The notes under the pieces: generated by a model
What the model saw: the letters and a program-made list of their open reading frames with translations, nothing else
Told to the model about the DNA's origin: nothing
The model's database searches: none
Translations under genes and position numbers: made by a program
DNA from: Streptomyces sp. MP131-18
GTDB taxonomy: Bacteria > Actinomycetota > Actinomycetes > Streptomycetales > Streptomycetaceae
Direction: 5' to 3'
NCBI RefSeq assembly: GCF_001984575.1
Contig: NZ_LZNS01000001.1
Coordinates: 6,874,729-6,938,728, forward strand
DNA: 64,000 nucleotides
Part shown: positions 33,288 to 41,055 of the stretch, piece by piece
Layout: every line of letters begins with the position of its first letter
How positions within the stretch are numbered: position 1 is the stretch's first letter

Positions 33288-34046
33288 ATGCTCCGATGGG
33301 ACGCGTCAGGCCGGCCGGGTCTGCGGATCGAGACCGCGGACGGCGGCAGGCTGCTGGTGCGCCAGGGCCCGAGGCCCCTGCTGTTCGGCCGCGTCGATCC
33401 GCACAACTACGGCGTGTCGCTGTTCCGTTGCCCCGGCTACGTCTCGCCGCTGCCGCCGGTGCGGGCGGCCGTGATGCGACGGAAGCCCGACTGGGCGCAC
33501 GTGTTCCGCACCCGGCTGGCCGCGGCGGGGAACGGACCGCTGCACGCGGGCCGCTGGCTGCTCGACGGGGCCGGGCTGCCGCCCTACTGCTGGCGCGGCG
33601 ACCTCGTCACGGACTGGCCGGCCGCCCAACTCGACTGGTTCGACGGCTGGCACGGCATCGTTCCGCTGCGCCCGTTGGGCGGCCCGGACGAGGGCCGGGT
33701 CAAGGCGTATCGCAAGCACGCGCGGGAGGGGACGCTCGCGCCGGTGCTGCTGTGGTGGGTCAGCGGCCTCGACGGCCACCTGCTGCTCGACGGCCACGAC
33801 CGCGCTGTCGCCGCCCTGGCCGAGGGCGCCGACCCGCCCTGCCTGGTCCTGGCACTCGGCCTCGACGACGGGCGCCGGCGCGAACGGCCGGCGCACCTCG
33901 CCGCGGCGTGCGCGGCGGTGCCGCGCGAGCGCGGCAGGACCCGCGCCTGGCCGGTCGCGGGCGGGCCCGCCGCCTGGGAGGCGGCGCGGGCCGCCGCCGG
34001 GATCAGCCCCGGAACGTTTCGAGCAGCCGGAGCCACACCTCGCTGA
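33288..34046 (+). CDS. Unrecognised protein with ParB-like DGHDR motif
   Basis: A 252-residue soluble protein, family not recognised. It contains LLLDGHDRAVAALAEG (about residues 165-180), which resembles the GHHRxxAA substrate-binding motif of the ParB/sulfiredoxin fold, preceded by a basic KAYRKHAREGT. The N-terminal half has Trp-rich segments (WRGDLVTDWPAAQLDWFDGWHG). Its 3' end overlaps the convergent oxidoreductase gene by 44 bases, but coding character on this strand holds to the stop. Function is left open. Confidence 0.65.
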   Translation: MLRWDASGRPGLRIETADGGRLLVRQGPRPLLFGRVDPHNYGVSLFRCPGYVSPLPPVRAAVMRRKPDWAHVFRTRLAAAGNGPLHAGRWLLDGAGLPPYCWRGDLVTDWPAAQLDWFDGWHGIVPLRPLGGPDEGRVKAYRKHAREGTLAPVLLWWVSGLDGHLLLDGHDRAVAALAEGADPPCLVLALGLDDGRRRERPAHLAAACAAVPRERGRTRAWPVAGGPAAWEAARAAAGISPGTFRAAGATPR

Positions 34047-35436
34047 CCGTGGGGAACGCCGGGACCGCGTGCCACAGGCGGTCCACCGGCACTTCGCCCG
34101 CGACGGCGATCGTTGCCGCGTGCAGCAGTTCGCCCGCCTGCGGCCCGGCGAAGGTGACGCCGAGCAGATGCCCCCGGTCCAGGTCGACCACCATCCGGGC
34201 GCGGCCCCGGTAGCCGTCGGCGAACAGGGACGCGCCCGCCACGTTCCCCAGTTCGTAATCCACCACGCGGGTGCGGCGCCCCGCGCGCTCCGCCTCGGCC
34301 GCGGTCAGCCCGACCGACGCCACCTCGGGCTCGGTGAACACCACCTGGGTCACGGCGGCCGCGTCGGCCGTCGCCGCGTGCGGTCCCCACGCCGTGCCGT
34401 CGACCGGCTCGCCCGTGGCGCGGGCGGCGATCACGGCTCCCGCGACGCGGGCCTGGTACTTGCCCTGGTGCGTCAGCAGCGCCCGTCCGTTCGCGTCGCC
34501 CACGCAGTACAGCCAGCCGTCCGGCACGCCCCGCACCCGCAGCGCGTCGTCCACCTCCAGCCACGAGCCGGGCTCCAGGCCGACGGACCCGAGGCCCAGA
34601 TCGTCCGTCAGCGGCCTGCGGCCGGTGGCGAACAGCACCTCGTCGGCCTCGATCCGCCCGCCGTCGTCCAGCGACACCGTCACCGGGCCAGAGCCGCCGG
34701 GCCGGGCGAGGGCCGTGACGGACGTGCCGGAACGGATCGTCACTCCCCGTTCCGCAAGACCTTCCGCGACCAACTCCCCGGCGAACGGCTCCATCCGCGG
34801 CAGCACCCGGTCCCCGCGCATCAGCAGCGTGACCTCGGACCCGAGCGCCGCCCAGGCGGCCGCCATCTCCGCGCCGACCACGCCGCCGCCGACGACGGCC
34901 AGCCGGCCCGGCGCCTCCTTGGCGGCGGTCGCCTCCCGGCTGGTCCACGGCCTGGCCTCCGCGACGCCCGGGAGGCCGGGGAGCTTCGCCGCGCTGCCGG
35001 GCGCCACGGCGACGGCGTGCCGGGCCGTCAACTGCCGCACGCTGCCGTCGGATGCCTCGACCGTGACCCGGCGCGGCCCGTCCAGGCGCCCGTGGCCGCG
35101 GATCAGGTCGATGCCGGCCGATTCCAGCCAGGACACCTGGCCGTCGTCGTGCCAGTCGGACACGAAGGCGTCGCGCCTGGCCAGGACCGCCGCCACGTCG
35201 AGGGGCCCGCGCACCGCCTCCTTGGCGCCGCCGACCGCGCGGGCCGCGCCGAGCGCCGCCGACGGGCGCAGCAGTGCCTTGCTGGGAATGCACGCCCAGT
35301 AGGAGCATTCGCCGCCGACCAGGTGCGCCTCGACGATGGCGGTGGACAGGCCGGCGGCGCTGGTCCGGTCGGCCACGTTCTCGCCGGTGGGCCCGGCGCC
35401 GATGACGATGACGTCGTACTCGTTGGTGTCGTTCAT
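34003..35436 (-). CDS. Pyridine nucleotide-disulfide oxidoreductase (dihydrolipoamide dehydrogenase/mercuric reductase family)
   Basis: A 477-residue FAD flavoenzyme. The FAD motif is DVIVIGAGPTGENVADR, the redox-active disulfide is ECSYWACIPSK (C-x4-C), and the NAD(P) motif is RLAVVGGGVVGAEMA. A second FAD contact is VGDANGRALLTHQGKYQ. The dimer domain ends HAVPAFPTVSEVWLRLLE. The WACIPSK variant and lack of a 2-oxoacid-dehydrogenase context argue against a true lipoamide dehydrogenase, and there is no mer context. The native disulfide substrate is unknown. GAGGAGC precedes the ATG at 35436. Confidence 0.88.
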   Translation of the reverse strand: MNDTNEYDVIVIGAGPTGENVADRTSAAGLSTAIVEAHLVGGECSYWACIPSKALLRPSAALGAARAVGGAKEAVRGPLDVAAVLARRDAFVSDWHDDGQVSWLESAGIDLIRGHGRLDGPRRVTVEASDGSVRQLTARHAVAVAPGSAAKLPGLPGVAEARPWTSREATAAKEAPGRLAVVGGGVVGAEMAAAWAALGSEVTLLMRGDRVLPRMEPFAGELVAEGLAERGVTIRSGTSVTALARPGGSGPVTVSLDDGGRIEADEVLFATGRRPLTDDLGLGSVGLEPGSWLEVDDALRVRGVPDGWLYCVGDANGRALLTHQGKYQARVAGAVIAARATGEPVDGTAWGPHAATADAAAVTQVVFTEPEVASVGLTAAEAERAGRRTRVVDYELGNVAGASLFADGYRGRARMVVDLDRGHLLGVTFAGPQAGELLHAATIAVAGEVPVDRLWHAVPAFPTVSEVWLRLLETFRG

Positions 35437-35605
35437 TCGGATTGCTCCTCGAAGGATCGCGGACCGTCGGCATGGCTCGGGCCCACCGTAGGCACGGTCG
35501 GCCGCGGCTGTCCGGCGTCGGCCCGGTCGGCGTGCCATCACATTTTCTCCACATGAGACGCAAAGGCATGGTGTGGAGGGGCGTGGGGGCAGTAACGTCG
35601 TCGTC

Positions 35606-35890
35606 ATGGCCGGGAGGGCGAGGGGGTGGAACGTGGCGGGGGATGGCGAGAAGCGCTCGTCGGGCGTGGTAACGGCGCTGGGCGCGGCATTCATTGGCGG
35701 GAGCGCGGCGGTGGTCGCGGCGTTCATCGGCGGGGCGTTCTCGGCCCCGGGCGACGAGGAGGGCGGCGGTCCCGCACCGGCGCCGTCCCAGCAGGCGGAG
35801 GTGACGGCGGAGCCGTCTCCCTCACCCACCCCGACGGCGTTATCCGGACAGGTGCCGTCCGACGGCTCCTACAGCGTGAGCTTCCACTAG
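35606..35890 (+). CDS. Small single-pass membrane protein
   Basis: About 94 residues with one hydrophobic helix (VVTALGAAFIGGSAAVVAAFIGGAF) and an acidic, Pro/Ser/Thr-rich C-terminal tail ending SYSVSFH. No family is recognised. The start could be the ATG at 35606 or the GTG at 35633. The stop TAG lies in a duplicated decamer shared with the end of the opposing TetR gene. Coding bias is reasonable, but with no homology in hand the gene remains tentative. Confidence 0.5.
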   Translation: MAGRARGWNVAGDGEKRSSGVVTALGAAFIGGSAAVVAAFIGGAFSAPGDEEGGGPAPAPSQQAEVTAEPSPSPTPTALSGQVPSDGSYSVSFH

Positions 35891-35900
35891 CTTCCACTAG
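35881..35900. repeat. Tandem decamer that supplies stop codons on both strands
   Basis: CTTCCACTAG occurs twice in succession. The first copy provides the TAG (35888-35890) ending the plus-strand small membrane protein. The second provides CTA at 35897-35899, the TAG stop of the minus-strand TetR gene. Confidence 0.85.
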
Positions 35901-36514
35901 GCCGGGGTGCGGACGAACGTCCGGTGCAGCAGGAGGGCCAGCCCTTCGCCGAACGTCTCGGCCGTCCACCGGCGTTCGGTGAGCAGGGTCTCCACCATGT
36001 CGGAGGAGATCAGCGACATCAGCATGTCCCGTGCCGTCTCGGGAGTCCACGGCGGCGCGAGCCGCCGCTCCCGGGCCAGCCACTCGGCGAGCCGCGTGCA
36101 GTGGGCGAGTTGGGAAGCGGCGGCTCGCTCCATGTGCCGGGCGGCGTCGGGGTCCCGCCGTCCGACTCGCCTGATGGCCCGGTCGACGGCCAGGACCCGG
36201 GGGTGATAGCGCGCGAGGTGTGCGGCCCACTCCGCCATCGCGGCCTCCGCGTCCGGGGCGGCCCAGACCTGTTCCATCGAGGCGTGCAGCCCTTCCTCGT
36301 CCGCCACATGGTCGAACAGCGCGGCCATCAGCTCGGTGCGGGACGCGAAGTGGAGGTAGGCGCCGCGCCGGGAGATCCCGACGCGTTCGGCGACCTCGGC
36401 CATCGTCAGCGCTTCGAGCCCCTGCTCCTCCAGCAGGCTCCTCGCGGCCGTCAGCAGCGCCGCGCGGGTGCGTCGGCTCCTGGCGTTCCGCGGTGTGCGG
36501 ATGGGGCGGCTCAT
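35897..36514 (-). CDS. TetR family transcriptional regulator
   Basis: A 205-residue regulator. The N-terminal DNA-binding domain is RAALLTAARSLLEEQGLEALTMAEVAERVGISRRGAYLHFASRTEL (about 15-65). The C-terminal ligand-binding domain is all helical and specific to this subgroup. It is divergent from a RutB-like hydrolase gene, with two copies of a TGCrCATGCTGTGyA palindrome between them, so it most likely represses that gene and itself in response to the hydrolase substrate or a relative. Start is the ATG at 36512-36514. Confidence 0.88.
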   Translation of the reverse strand: MSRPIRTPRNARSRRTRAALLTAARSLLEEQGLEALTMAEVAERVGISRRGAYLHFASRTELMAALFDHVADEEGLHASMEQVWAAPDAEAAMAEWAAHLARYHPRVLAVDRAIRRVGRRDPDAARHMERAAASQLAHCTRLAEWLARERRLAPPWTPETARDMLMSLISSDMVETLLTERRWTAETFGEGLALLLHRTFVRTPA

Positions 36515-36536
36515 GGCGCTCAGCCTTGCACACAAC

Positions 36537-36578
36537 TGCGCATGCTGTGTACTTTCCAGGAAGTGCACATGCTGTGCA
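36537..36578. promoter_or_regulatory. Two tandem TetR-type operators
   Basis: TGCGCATGCTGTGTA (36537-36551) and TGCACATGCTGTGCA (36564-36578) are two versions of one 15-bp near-palindrome, with centres 27 bases apart. The second has a perfect 6-bp inverted repeat around TGC. They fill the space between divergent TetR and RutB-like genes; TTGCAC at 36526-36531 is a possible -35 element for the plus-strand gene. Confidence 0.72.
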
Positions 36579-36598
36579 GTTCGGCGAGAGGGGCGGAC

Positions 36599-37285
36599 AT
36601 GATCATCGAGGCACGGCCGGGGCCGCTCACAGCGGACCCGCAGCGGATGGCGGTCGTGGTGGTCGACATGCAGAACGACTTCGGGGCCGAGGGCGGCGGA
36701 GTGCACGCCGGGGGAGGGGACATCTCGGTGGTGCGGGCCGCCGTCGCGCCCACCGCCGCGGCGCTGGACGCCGCCCGCCGGGCGGGCATCCGCGTCATCT
36801 ACCTCAAGCACGGCTATGCGCCCGACCTGTCCGACATGGGCCCGCGGGACTCGAAGAACTGGCTGGTGCACGCCACCCACGTCGGACAGGAGACCGCCGC
36901 GCCCGACGGCAGCACCGGCCGCATCCTGGTGCGCGGCACCTGGAACACCCGGATTCTGGCCGAACTGACGCCCCGGGACGGCGACCTCGTCATCGGGAAG
37001 ACCCGGTTCAGCGGCTTCCACGGCACCGGCTTGGACGCGACGCTGCGCGGGCTCGGCGTCGACACGCTGATCGTCACCGGCTGCACCACGAGCGTCTGCG
37101 TGGAGTCGACGGTCAGGGACGCGATGTTCCTCGACTACCGGCCGGTGGTGCTGGCCGACTGCACCGGCGAGCCGCAGGGGCGGGAGCACCACGAGTCCAC
37201 GCTCGTCCTGGTCGAGCGGGTCTTCGGCTGGGTCGCCTACTCCGCCGCGTTCCGCCGCGCCGTGGACGCGCCGATGCCCGGATAG
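36599..37285 (+). CDS. RutB-like cysteine hydrolase (ureidoacrylate/biuret amidohydrolase family)
   Basis: A 228-residue isochorismatase-fold amidohydrolase with the Asp-Lys-Cys triad: Asp23 in VVVDMQNDFGAEGG, Lys134 in GKTRFSGF and Cys167 in TTSVCVESTVRDAMFLDY. The overall pattern, including RGTWNTRILAELTPRDGDLV and the ending RVFGWVAYSAAFR, follows RutB, which splits (peroxy)ureidoacrylate in pyrimidine breakdown; biuret hydrolases are close relatives. No rutA, rutC or rutD gene is nearby, so the real substrate may be another ureide or carbamoyl compound. Control by the divergent TetR gene is likely. Confidence 0.82.
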   Translation: MIIEARPGPLTADPQRMAVVVVDMQNDFGAEGGGVHAGGGDISVVRAAVAPTAAALDAARRAGIRVIYLKHGYAPDLSDMGPRDSKNWLVHATHVGQETAAPDGSTGRILVRGTWNTRILAELTPRDGDLVIGKTRFSGFHGTGLDATLRGLGVDTLIVTGCTTSVCVESTVRDAMFLDYRPVVLADCTGEPQGREHHESTLVLVERVFGWVAYSAAFRRAVDAPMPG

Positions 37286-37313
37286 GACGCGCGGCGGCGG
37301 GTACTCGCCGCGC

Positions 37314-38018
37314 ATGGCGCAGCGAACGAGCCGTGGAACGGAACGGCGGCCACCGCGCGAGCGGAGCGGGCCGGACGCCTACGACGCCGGGCCCTACCTC
37401 CCGGACGGCGAGGCGGGACTGCCCGCCCTGCGGCGGGCCGCCGCAGGCTGCGAGGGCTGCCCGCTGCACGCGGACGCCACGCGGACGGTCTTCGGGGCGG
37501 GTGCCCCGCGGGCCCGGGTGATGCTGGTGGGCGAGGAGCCGGGCGATCAGGAGGACCGGCGCGGGGAGCCGTTCGTCGGACCCGCCGGGCGGCTGCTGAC
37601 GCGCGCGGTCGAGGAGGCCGGGCTCGACCCGGACCAGACCTACGTCACCAACGCCGTCAAGCACTTCAAGTTCGCGCGCGCAGGCTCCGGCAAGCGGCGC
37701 ATCCACAAGCCGCCCAGCCTGCGGGAGTTGACGGCCTGCAAGCCGTGGCTGCGCGCGGAACTGCGCGAGGTCGGCCCCGAGGTCGTCGTGGCGCTCGGCG
37801 CCTCGGCGGGCAAGGCTTTGCGCGGTTCGTCCTTCCGCGTGACGAAGGAACGCGGCGTTCCGCTGCCGCTGGAACTTCCCGGCGGTGAAGGTGTGCTGGT
37901 GGCGACGATCCACCCGTCCGCGGTGCTGCGGGCCGGCGAGGACCGCGACGCGGTCTACGGAGGGCTGGTCGCCGACCTGCGCGTGGCGGCGGAGACGCTG
38001 GGCGCGGGCGGCCCCTGA
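37314..38018 (+). CDS. udgX: UdgX-type uracil-DNA glycosylase (covalent uracil-DNA cross-linker)
   Basis: A 234-residue member of the UDG superfamily, UdgX class. Motif A is GEEPGDQED (73-81), and the UdgX-defining loop KRRIH (127-131) places His131 as the residue that forms a covalent bond to the abasic sugar after uracil removal in Mycobacterium smegmatis UdgX. The C-terminal motif is ATIHPSAVLR. Cys46, Cys49 and Cys142 are candidate iron-sulfur ligands. The N-terminal 30 residues are basic and probably disordered. It stands 28 bases after the RutB-like gene on the same strand and may be co-transcribed. Confidence 0.9.
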   Translation: MAQRTSRGTERRPPRERSGPDAYDAGPYLPDGEAGLPALRRAAAGCEGCPLHADATRTVFGAGAPRARVMLVGEEPGDQEDRRGEPFVGPAGRLLTRAVEEAGLDPDQTYVTNAVKHFKFARAGSGKRRIHKPPSLRELTACKPWLRAELREVGPEVVVALGASAGKALRGSSFRVTKERGVPLPLELPGGEGVLVATIHPSAVLRAGEDRDAVYGGLVADLRVAAETLGAGGP

Positions 38019-38037
38019 ACGGCCCCGGCCGCAGCGC

Positions 38038-38334
38038 TCAGTGCCCGTTCTCCGGCTCGATGCCGTCGGCCAGGGTGAAACGCATCGAGCAGATGTCCAC
38101 TGCCGTCACGTGAACCGTGCGGCCCCACCGTTCGCCCAGCTCGCGGCCGACGGCAAGCAGCCGCGCCCGTTCGGCCGGCGTGTAAGCGGGGAACGTGGCC
38201 CACCCCTGGCGCGCGACCTGTTCGCCGATGTGGACGAGGAACGCGGCGCGGCACCGCCGTTCCTCCTCCTCCGTCAGCGGAACGGGGTCCTGCGGCCCGG
38301 GTACTTCGCGCACGCCATACAGATCGCGGACCAC
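38038..38334 (-). CDS. Conserved small protein of unknown function
   Basis: A 98-residue soluble protein that I do not recognise. It has an acidic helical segment (LTEEEERRCRAAFLVHIGEQVARQGW), a basic middle (YTPAERARLLAVGRELGERWGRTV), and a C-terminal strand (HVTAVDICSMRFTLADG). GGAGGAG lies six bases before the GTG at 38334, which I prefer to an upstream ATG. It converges on udgX with a gap of 19 bases. It has no signal peptide or membrane segment. Confidence 0.6.
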   Translation of the reverse strand: MVRDLYGVREVPGPQDPVPLTEEEERRCRAAFLVHIGEQVARQGWATFPAYTPAERARLLAVGRELGERWGRTVHVTAVDICSMRFTLADGIEPENGH

Positions 38335-38427
38335 GAGAACTCCTCCGGTGAGGGCCGGCCGCCACCTCCGGCGGCCTTCCGGGCATCCTTTCAGGCGAAC
38401 CGCGCCCCGGGACACGTACCGGAGCGT

Positions 38428-39477
38428 TCACGTCGAGGCGCGGACGACCAGGGAGGTCGGCAGCGGGGCGCGGCGCCGGGTGCTGCCGCGGGCGGCCATC
38501 TCCGCGAGCAGCAGTTCCGTGACCGCGCGGCCCACCGCGGCCAGCGGCCGGCGCACCGTGGTCAGCGGAGGCTCGGTGTGGCGGGCGACGATCAGGTCGC
38601 CGAAGCCGACGAGCGCGACATCGTCCGGCACCCGCAGCCCCTGGCGGCGCAACTCCGCCAGCGCGCCCGCCGCCATCACGTCCGTGGCGGCGAACACCGC
38701 GTCCAGGTCCGGGTGCCGCGCCAGCAGGGCGCGCGTGGCGAGCCGCCCGCCCGCCTCGGTGAAGTCGGCGGCGGCGACCAGCGAGTCGTCCGCCGAGCGC
38801 CCGGCGGCGCGCAGGGCCGCCCGCCAGCCGCCGAGACGGGCCGCGGCCACGTCCAGGTCCTGAGGGCCTGTGATCGTGCCGATCGCCGTGCGGCCCCGCG
38901 CGAGCAGGTGCCGCACCGCCTCGGCGGCACCGCCCGCGTCGTCGGCGTGCACGTGGGGCAGCGGTTCGCGGGCGGAGCGCCGCCCGGCCAGCGCGACGGG
39001 CAGGCCGAGGCGTTCGAGCAGGCCGGGCAGCGGATCGTTCCCGGCCACCGGGACCAGCACCACGCCGTCGACCCGCCGGGCCGTCAGGAGCTCGCGCAGC
39101 CGCTCCCGTTCGGCCCGGTCGCGCACCAGGAACACCAGCAGCTGGAGCGGTGTCCCGGCGAGGCCGTCGCTGACGCCGCGGACCAGCTCGGAGAAGTACG
39201 GCTCGCCGCCCGGCCGGTGCCCGGGCTCGGACACCACCAGGGCGATGGCGTCCGCCCGGCTGGTGACGAGGCTGCGGGCCACCGAGTTGGGCACGAAGTC
39301 CAGCTCGGCGATAGCCGCGAGGACCGCGGCCCTGGCCGCCTCGCTGACCCGCGGGGACCCGTTCAGCACGCGCGACACGGTGGTCCTGCCCACGCCCGCC
39401 CGCTCGGCCACCGTCAGAATCGTGGGCCGCCCGGCGGGGGCCGCGGCCCGCGGGGCGTGCTCGCCGTGCGGCGTCAC
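38428..39477 (-). CDS. LacI family repressor, likely regulator of the adjacent mannanase
   Basis: A 349-residue sugar-responsive repressor. The HTH and hinge helix are LTVAERAGVGRTTVSRVLNGSPRVS and VPNSVARSLVTSRAD. The effector domain has the periplasmic-binding fold, with HADDAGGAAEAVRHLLARG and DAVFAATDVMAAGALAELRRQG, and ends FGDLIVARHTEPPLTTVRRP. It lies just downstream of a secreted GH26 mannanase gene on the same strand. A LacI-type TGAACCGGTTTA site precedes that gene, so induction by manno-oligosaccharides is a reasonable inference. Start is the GTG at 39477, with an AGGAGG about 10 bases upstream. Confidence 0.88.
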   Translation of the reverse strand: MTPHGEHAPRAAAPAGRPTILTVAERAGVGRTTVSRVLNGSPRVSEAARAAVLAAIAELDFVPNSVARSLVTSRADAIALVVSEPGHRPGGEPYFSELVRGVSDGLAGTPLQLLVFLVRDRAERERLRELLTARRVDGVVLVPVAGNDPLPGLLERLGLPVALAGRRSAREPLPHVHADDAGGAAEAVRHLLARGRTAIGTITGPQDLDVAAARLGGWRAALRAAGRSADDSLVAAADFTEAGGRLATRALLARHPDLDAVFAATDVMAAGALAELRRQGLRVPDDVALVGFGDLIVARHTEPPLTTVRRPLAAVGRAVTELLLAEMAARGSTRRRAPLPTSLVVRAST

Positions 39478-39615
39478 CAGGAACGACCCTCCTCCCGCGC
39501 ACCGGCCGCCCGTGCTCGCCGCGGCCCGTGGGAAGGGTTCCCGCCGCGGCGCCCGCCGATGCCGCCGGGCGGGCGCCGCCCGGGATGCTCTTGCGGATGT
39601 CAGCCGTCGAGGCCG

Positions 39616-40698
39616 TCAGCCGTCGAGGCCGAACTGGCCCTGGCTCAGGCTGCGCTCGTCCTCATACGTCGCACGGATGCGTTCCGGGGTGTTGAAAGCG
39701 GGGTCCCTCAGATGTTCGGACCACACCATGAAGTAGGTCCACTCCGGCTGCGCCGCCAGCTCGGCGGGGCCGGGGATACGGCCCACCTCGGCGAGCGCGA
39801 GCGGCTTGTCACCGGCGAGGCCGCGCAGCGCGTCGTAGTAGGCGGTGGGCGGGAAGTGGTTCATCCAGGCGTCGAGGCTGACGACGTCCACGTAGGCGTC
39901 GCCCGGGTAGTATTCGGCGACCTGCCCCGCGCCGCCCTGGACGTCCTTGACGTTCCACACCCAGATCAGGTTGTCCAGCGCCCGGGTGCCCGCCAGGTGG
40001 TCGTGCGTGATGCGGTAGAGCGCGCTGCTGCCGTCCGGGCCCGGCCTGCCGCCCCACCAGGCCCACGCCTCGTTCATCTCGTGCAGCGGGCGGAACAGTA
40101 CCGGGACCCCGGCGTCCGCGAGCTGCCGCAGGTAGGGCACCGCCTCGTCGAGCCGGGCCAGCCACGCCCGGTTCAGCGCGGTGCCCTCGGTGATCAGCTC
40201 CTGCCACTGGGCGTCGGACAGGCGGTCCATGACGCCGGTTCCGGCGTCCCAGCCGCAGGACGAGCCGCGGGTCGGGGGGCAGACGTGCCAGGTGAGCGTC
40301 GTGAGCGAGCCGTTGGTCCACTCGGTCACGGCCTGGTCGGTCATCGTCTGCCGGTTCTCGACGTCGGCCTGCGCGAAGAGGAAGTCGCCGCCCCACAGGC
40401 CGGGGTAGCGGCCGGTGGTCTCGTGGACCTGCGCGGTGTACTGCGAGGGCCAGGAGTTGGGCTCCTTGTTGTGCTGGCCGGTGACGGTCGCGCTGCCGCC
40501 GATGCGGTCGAGGAAGGCCAGCACGTCCCCCGGGGTCGCGGGGGCGAACGCCGGGCGGGCCTGGGGCGCGGCGCCCGCCGCGGCGGGCGCGGCCGTCACC
40601 GGCACCGCCGCGAGCAGCGCGGTCACGGCCAGGGCGGTGCGCAGCCGCGGGGCGCGGCGCGCGGGGCGTGGGGGGAACGGGGGGCGAAGTCGTCGCAT
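39616..40698 (-). CDS. Secreted GH26 beta-mannanase
   Basis: A 360-residue exported glycoside hydrolase of family 26 that cleaves internal beta-1,4 bonds of mannans. The signal peptide has a basic start, a hydrophobic core (TALAVTALLAAVPVTAAPAAA) and a likely Ala-x-Ala cleavage site near residue 45. The TIM-barrel domain has GQHNKEPNSWPSQYTAQVHE, the acid/base Glu in RPLHEMNEAWAWWGG, and the nucleophile Glu in LALAEVGR. No carbohydrate-binding module follows. GGAGG lies eight bases before the ATG at 40698. The LacI gene 138 bases downstream probably controls it. Confidence 0.9.
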   Translation of the reverse strand: MRRLRPPFPPRPARRAPRLRTALAVTALLAAVPVTAAPAAAGAAPQARPAFAPATPGDVLAFLDRIGGSATVTGQHNKEPNSWPSQYTAQVHETTGRYPGLWGGDFLFAQADVENRQTMTDQAVTEWTNGSLTTLTWHVCPPTRGSSCGWDAGTGVMDRLSDAQWQELITEGTALNRAWLARLDEAVPYLRQLADAGVPVLFRPLHEMNEAWAWWGGRPGPDGSSALYRITHDHLAGTRALDNLIWVWNVKDVQGGAGQVAEYYPGDAYVDVVSLDAWMNHFPPTAYYDALRGLAGDKPLALAEVGRIPGPAELAAQPEWTYFMVWSEHLRDPAFNTPERIRATYEDERSLSQGQFGLDG

Positions 40699-41055
40699 GA
40701 GCGACCCTCCAGTCGGACGACGGTGTCGGTGGGGGGCCTGCGCGCGGGCCGGTGCGAGGACCGTAAGGGTGCGCCATGTTCGCGTCAATGGTACGGACCT
40801 AAATTCGCTGAACCGGTTTAGTTGTCCGGTCGCGCCACCTCGTGGAAACGCGGAAGTAACCAGAAGCCAACGTGGGCCGACGGGCCGGTGAGCATGCGTC
40901 GGCACCGGCGTCACCCTGCGGTTTTCCCGGCCGGGCGCGCCCCGCTGGCCCACCGGGCCAGCCGCGCCCGTCCGCGTTCGACATCCGGGCGATAGGTGGA
41001 CCGCCCCGCCGCCCGCACGATGTGCGCCAGCCCACTCGCCGTTCACAGGAGCCAC
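40699..41055. promoter_or_regulatory. Divergent control region between mannanase and ureohydrolase genes
   Basis: No gene is evident in these 357 bases. For the minus-strand mannanase there is a good promoter: TTGACG (40783-40788) and TACGGT (40760-40765) separated by 17 bases. A LacI-type operator lies just upstream. Bases 40870-41050 are GC-rich with nothing recognisable except the AGGAG ribosome site of the ureohydrolase gene at its right end. Confidence 0.55.
40809..40820. promoter_or_regulatory. LacI-type operator upstream of mannanase
   Basis: TGAACCGGTTTA contains the perfect palindrome AACCGGTT with central CG, the usual core of LacI-family operators. It is 111 bases before the mannanase start codon and about 20 bases beyond the -35 element. 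Confidence 0.6.
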
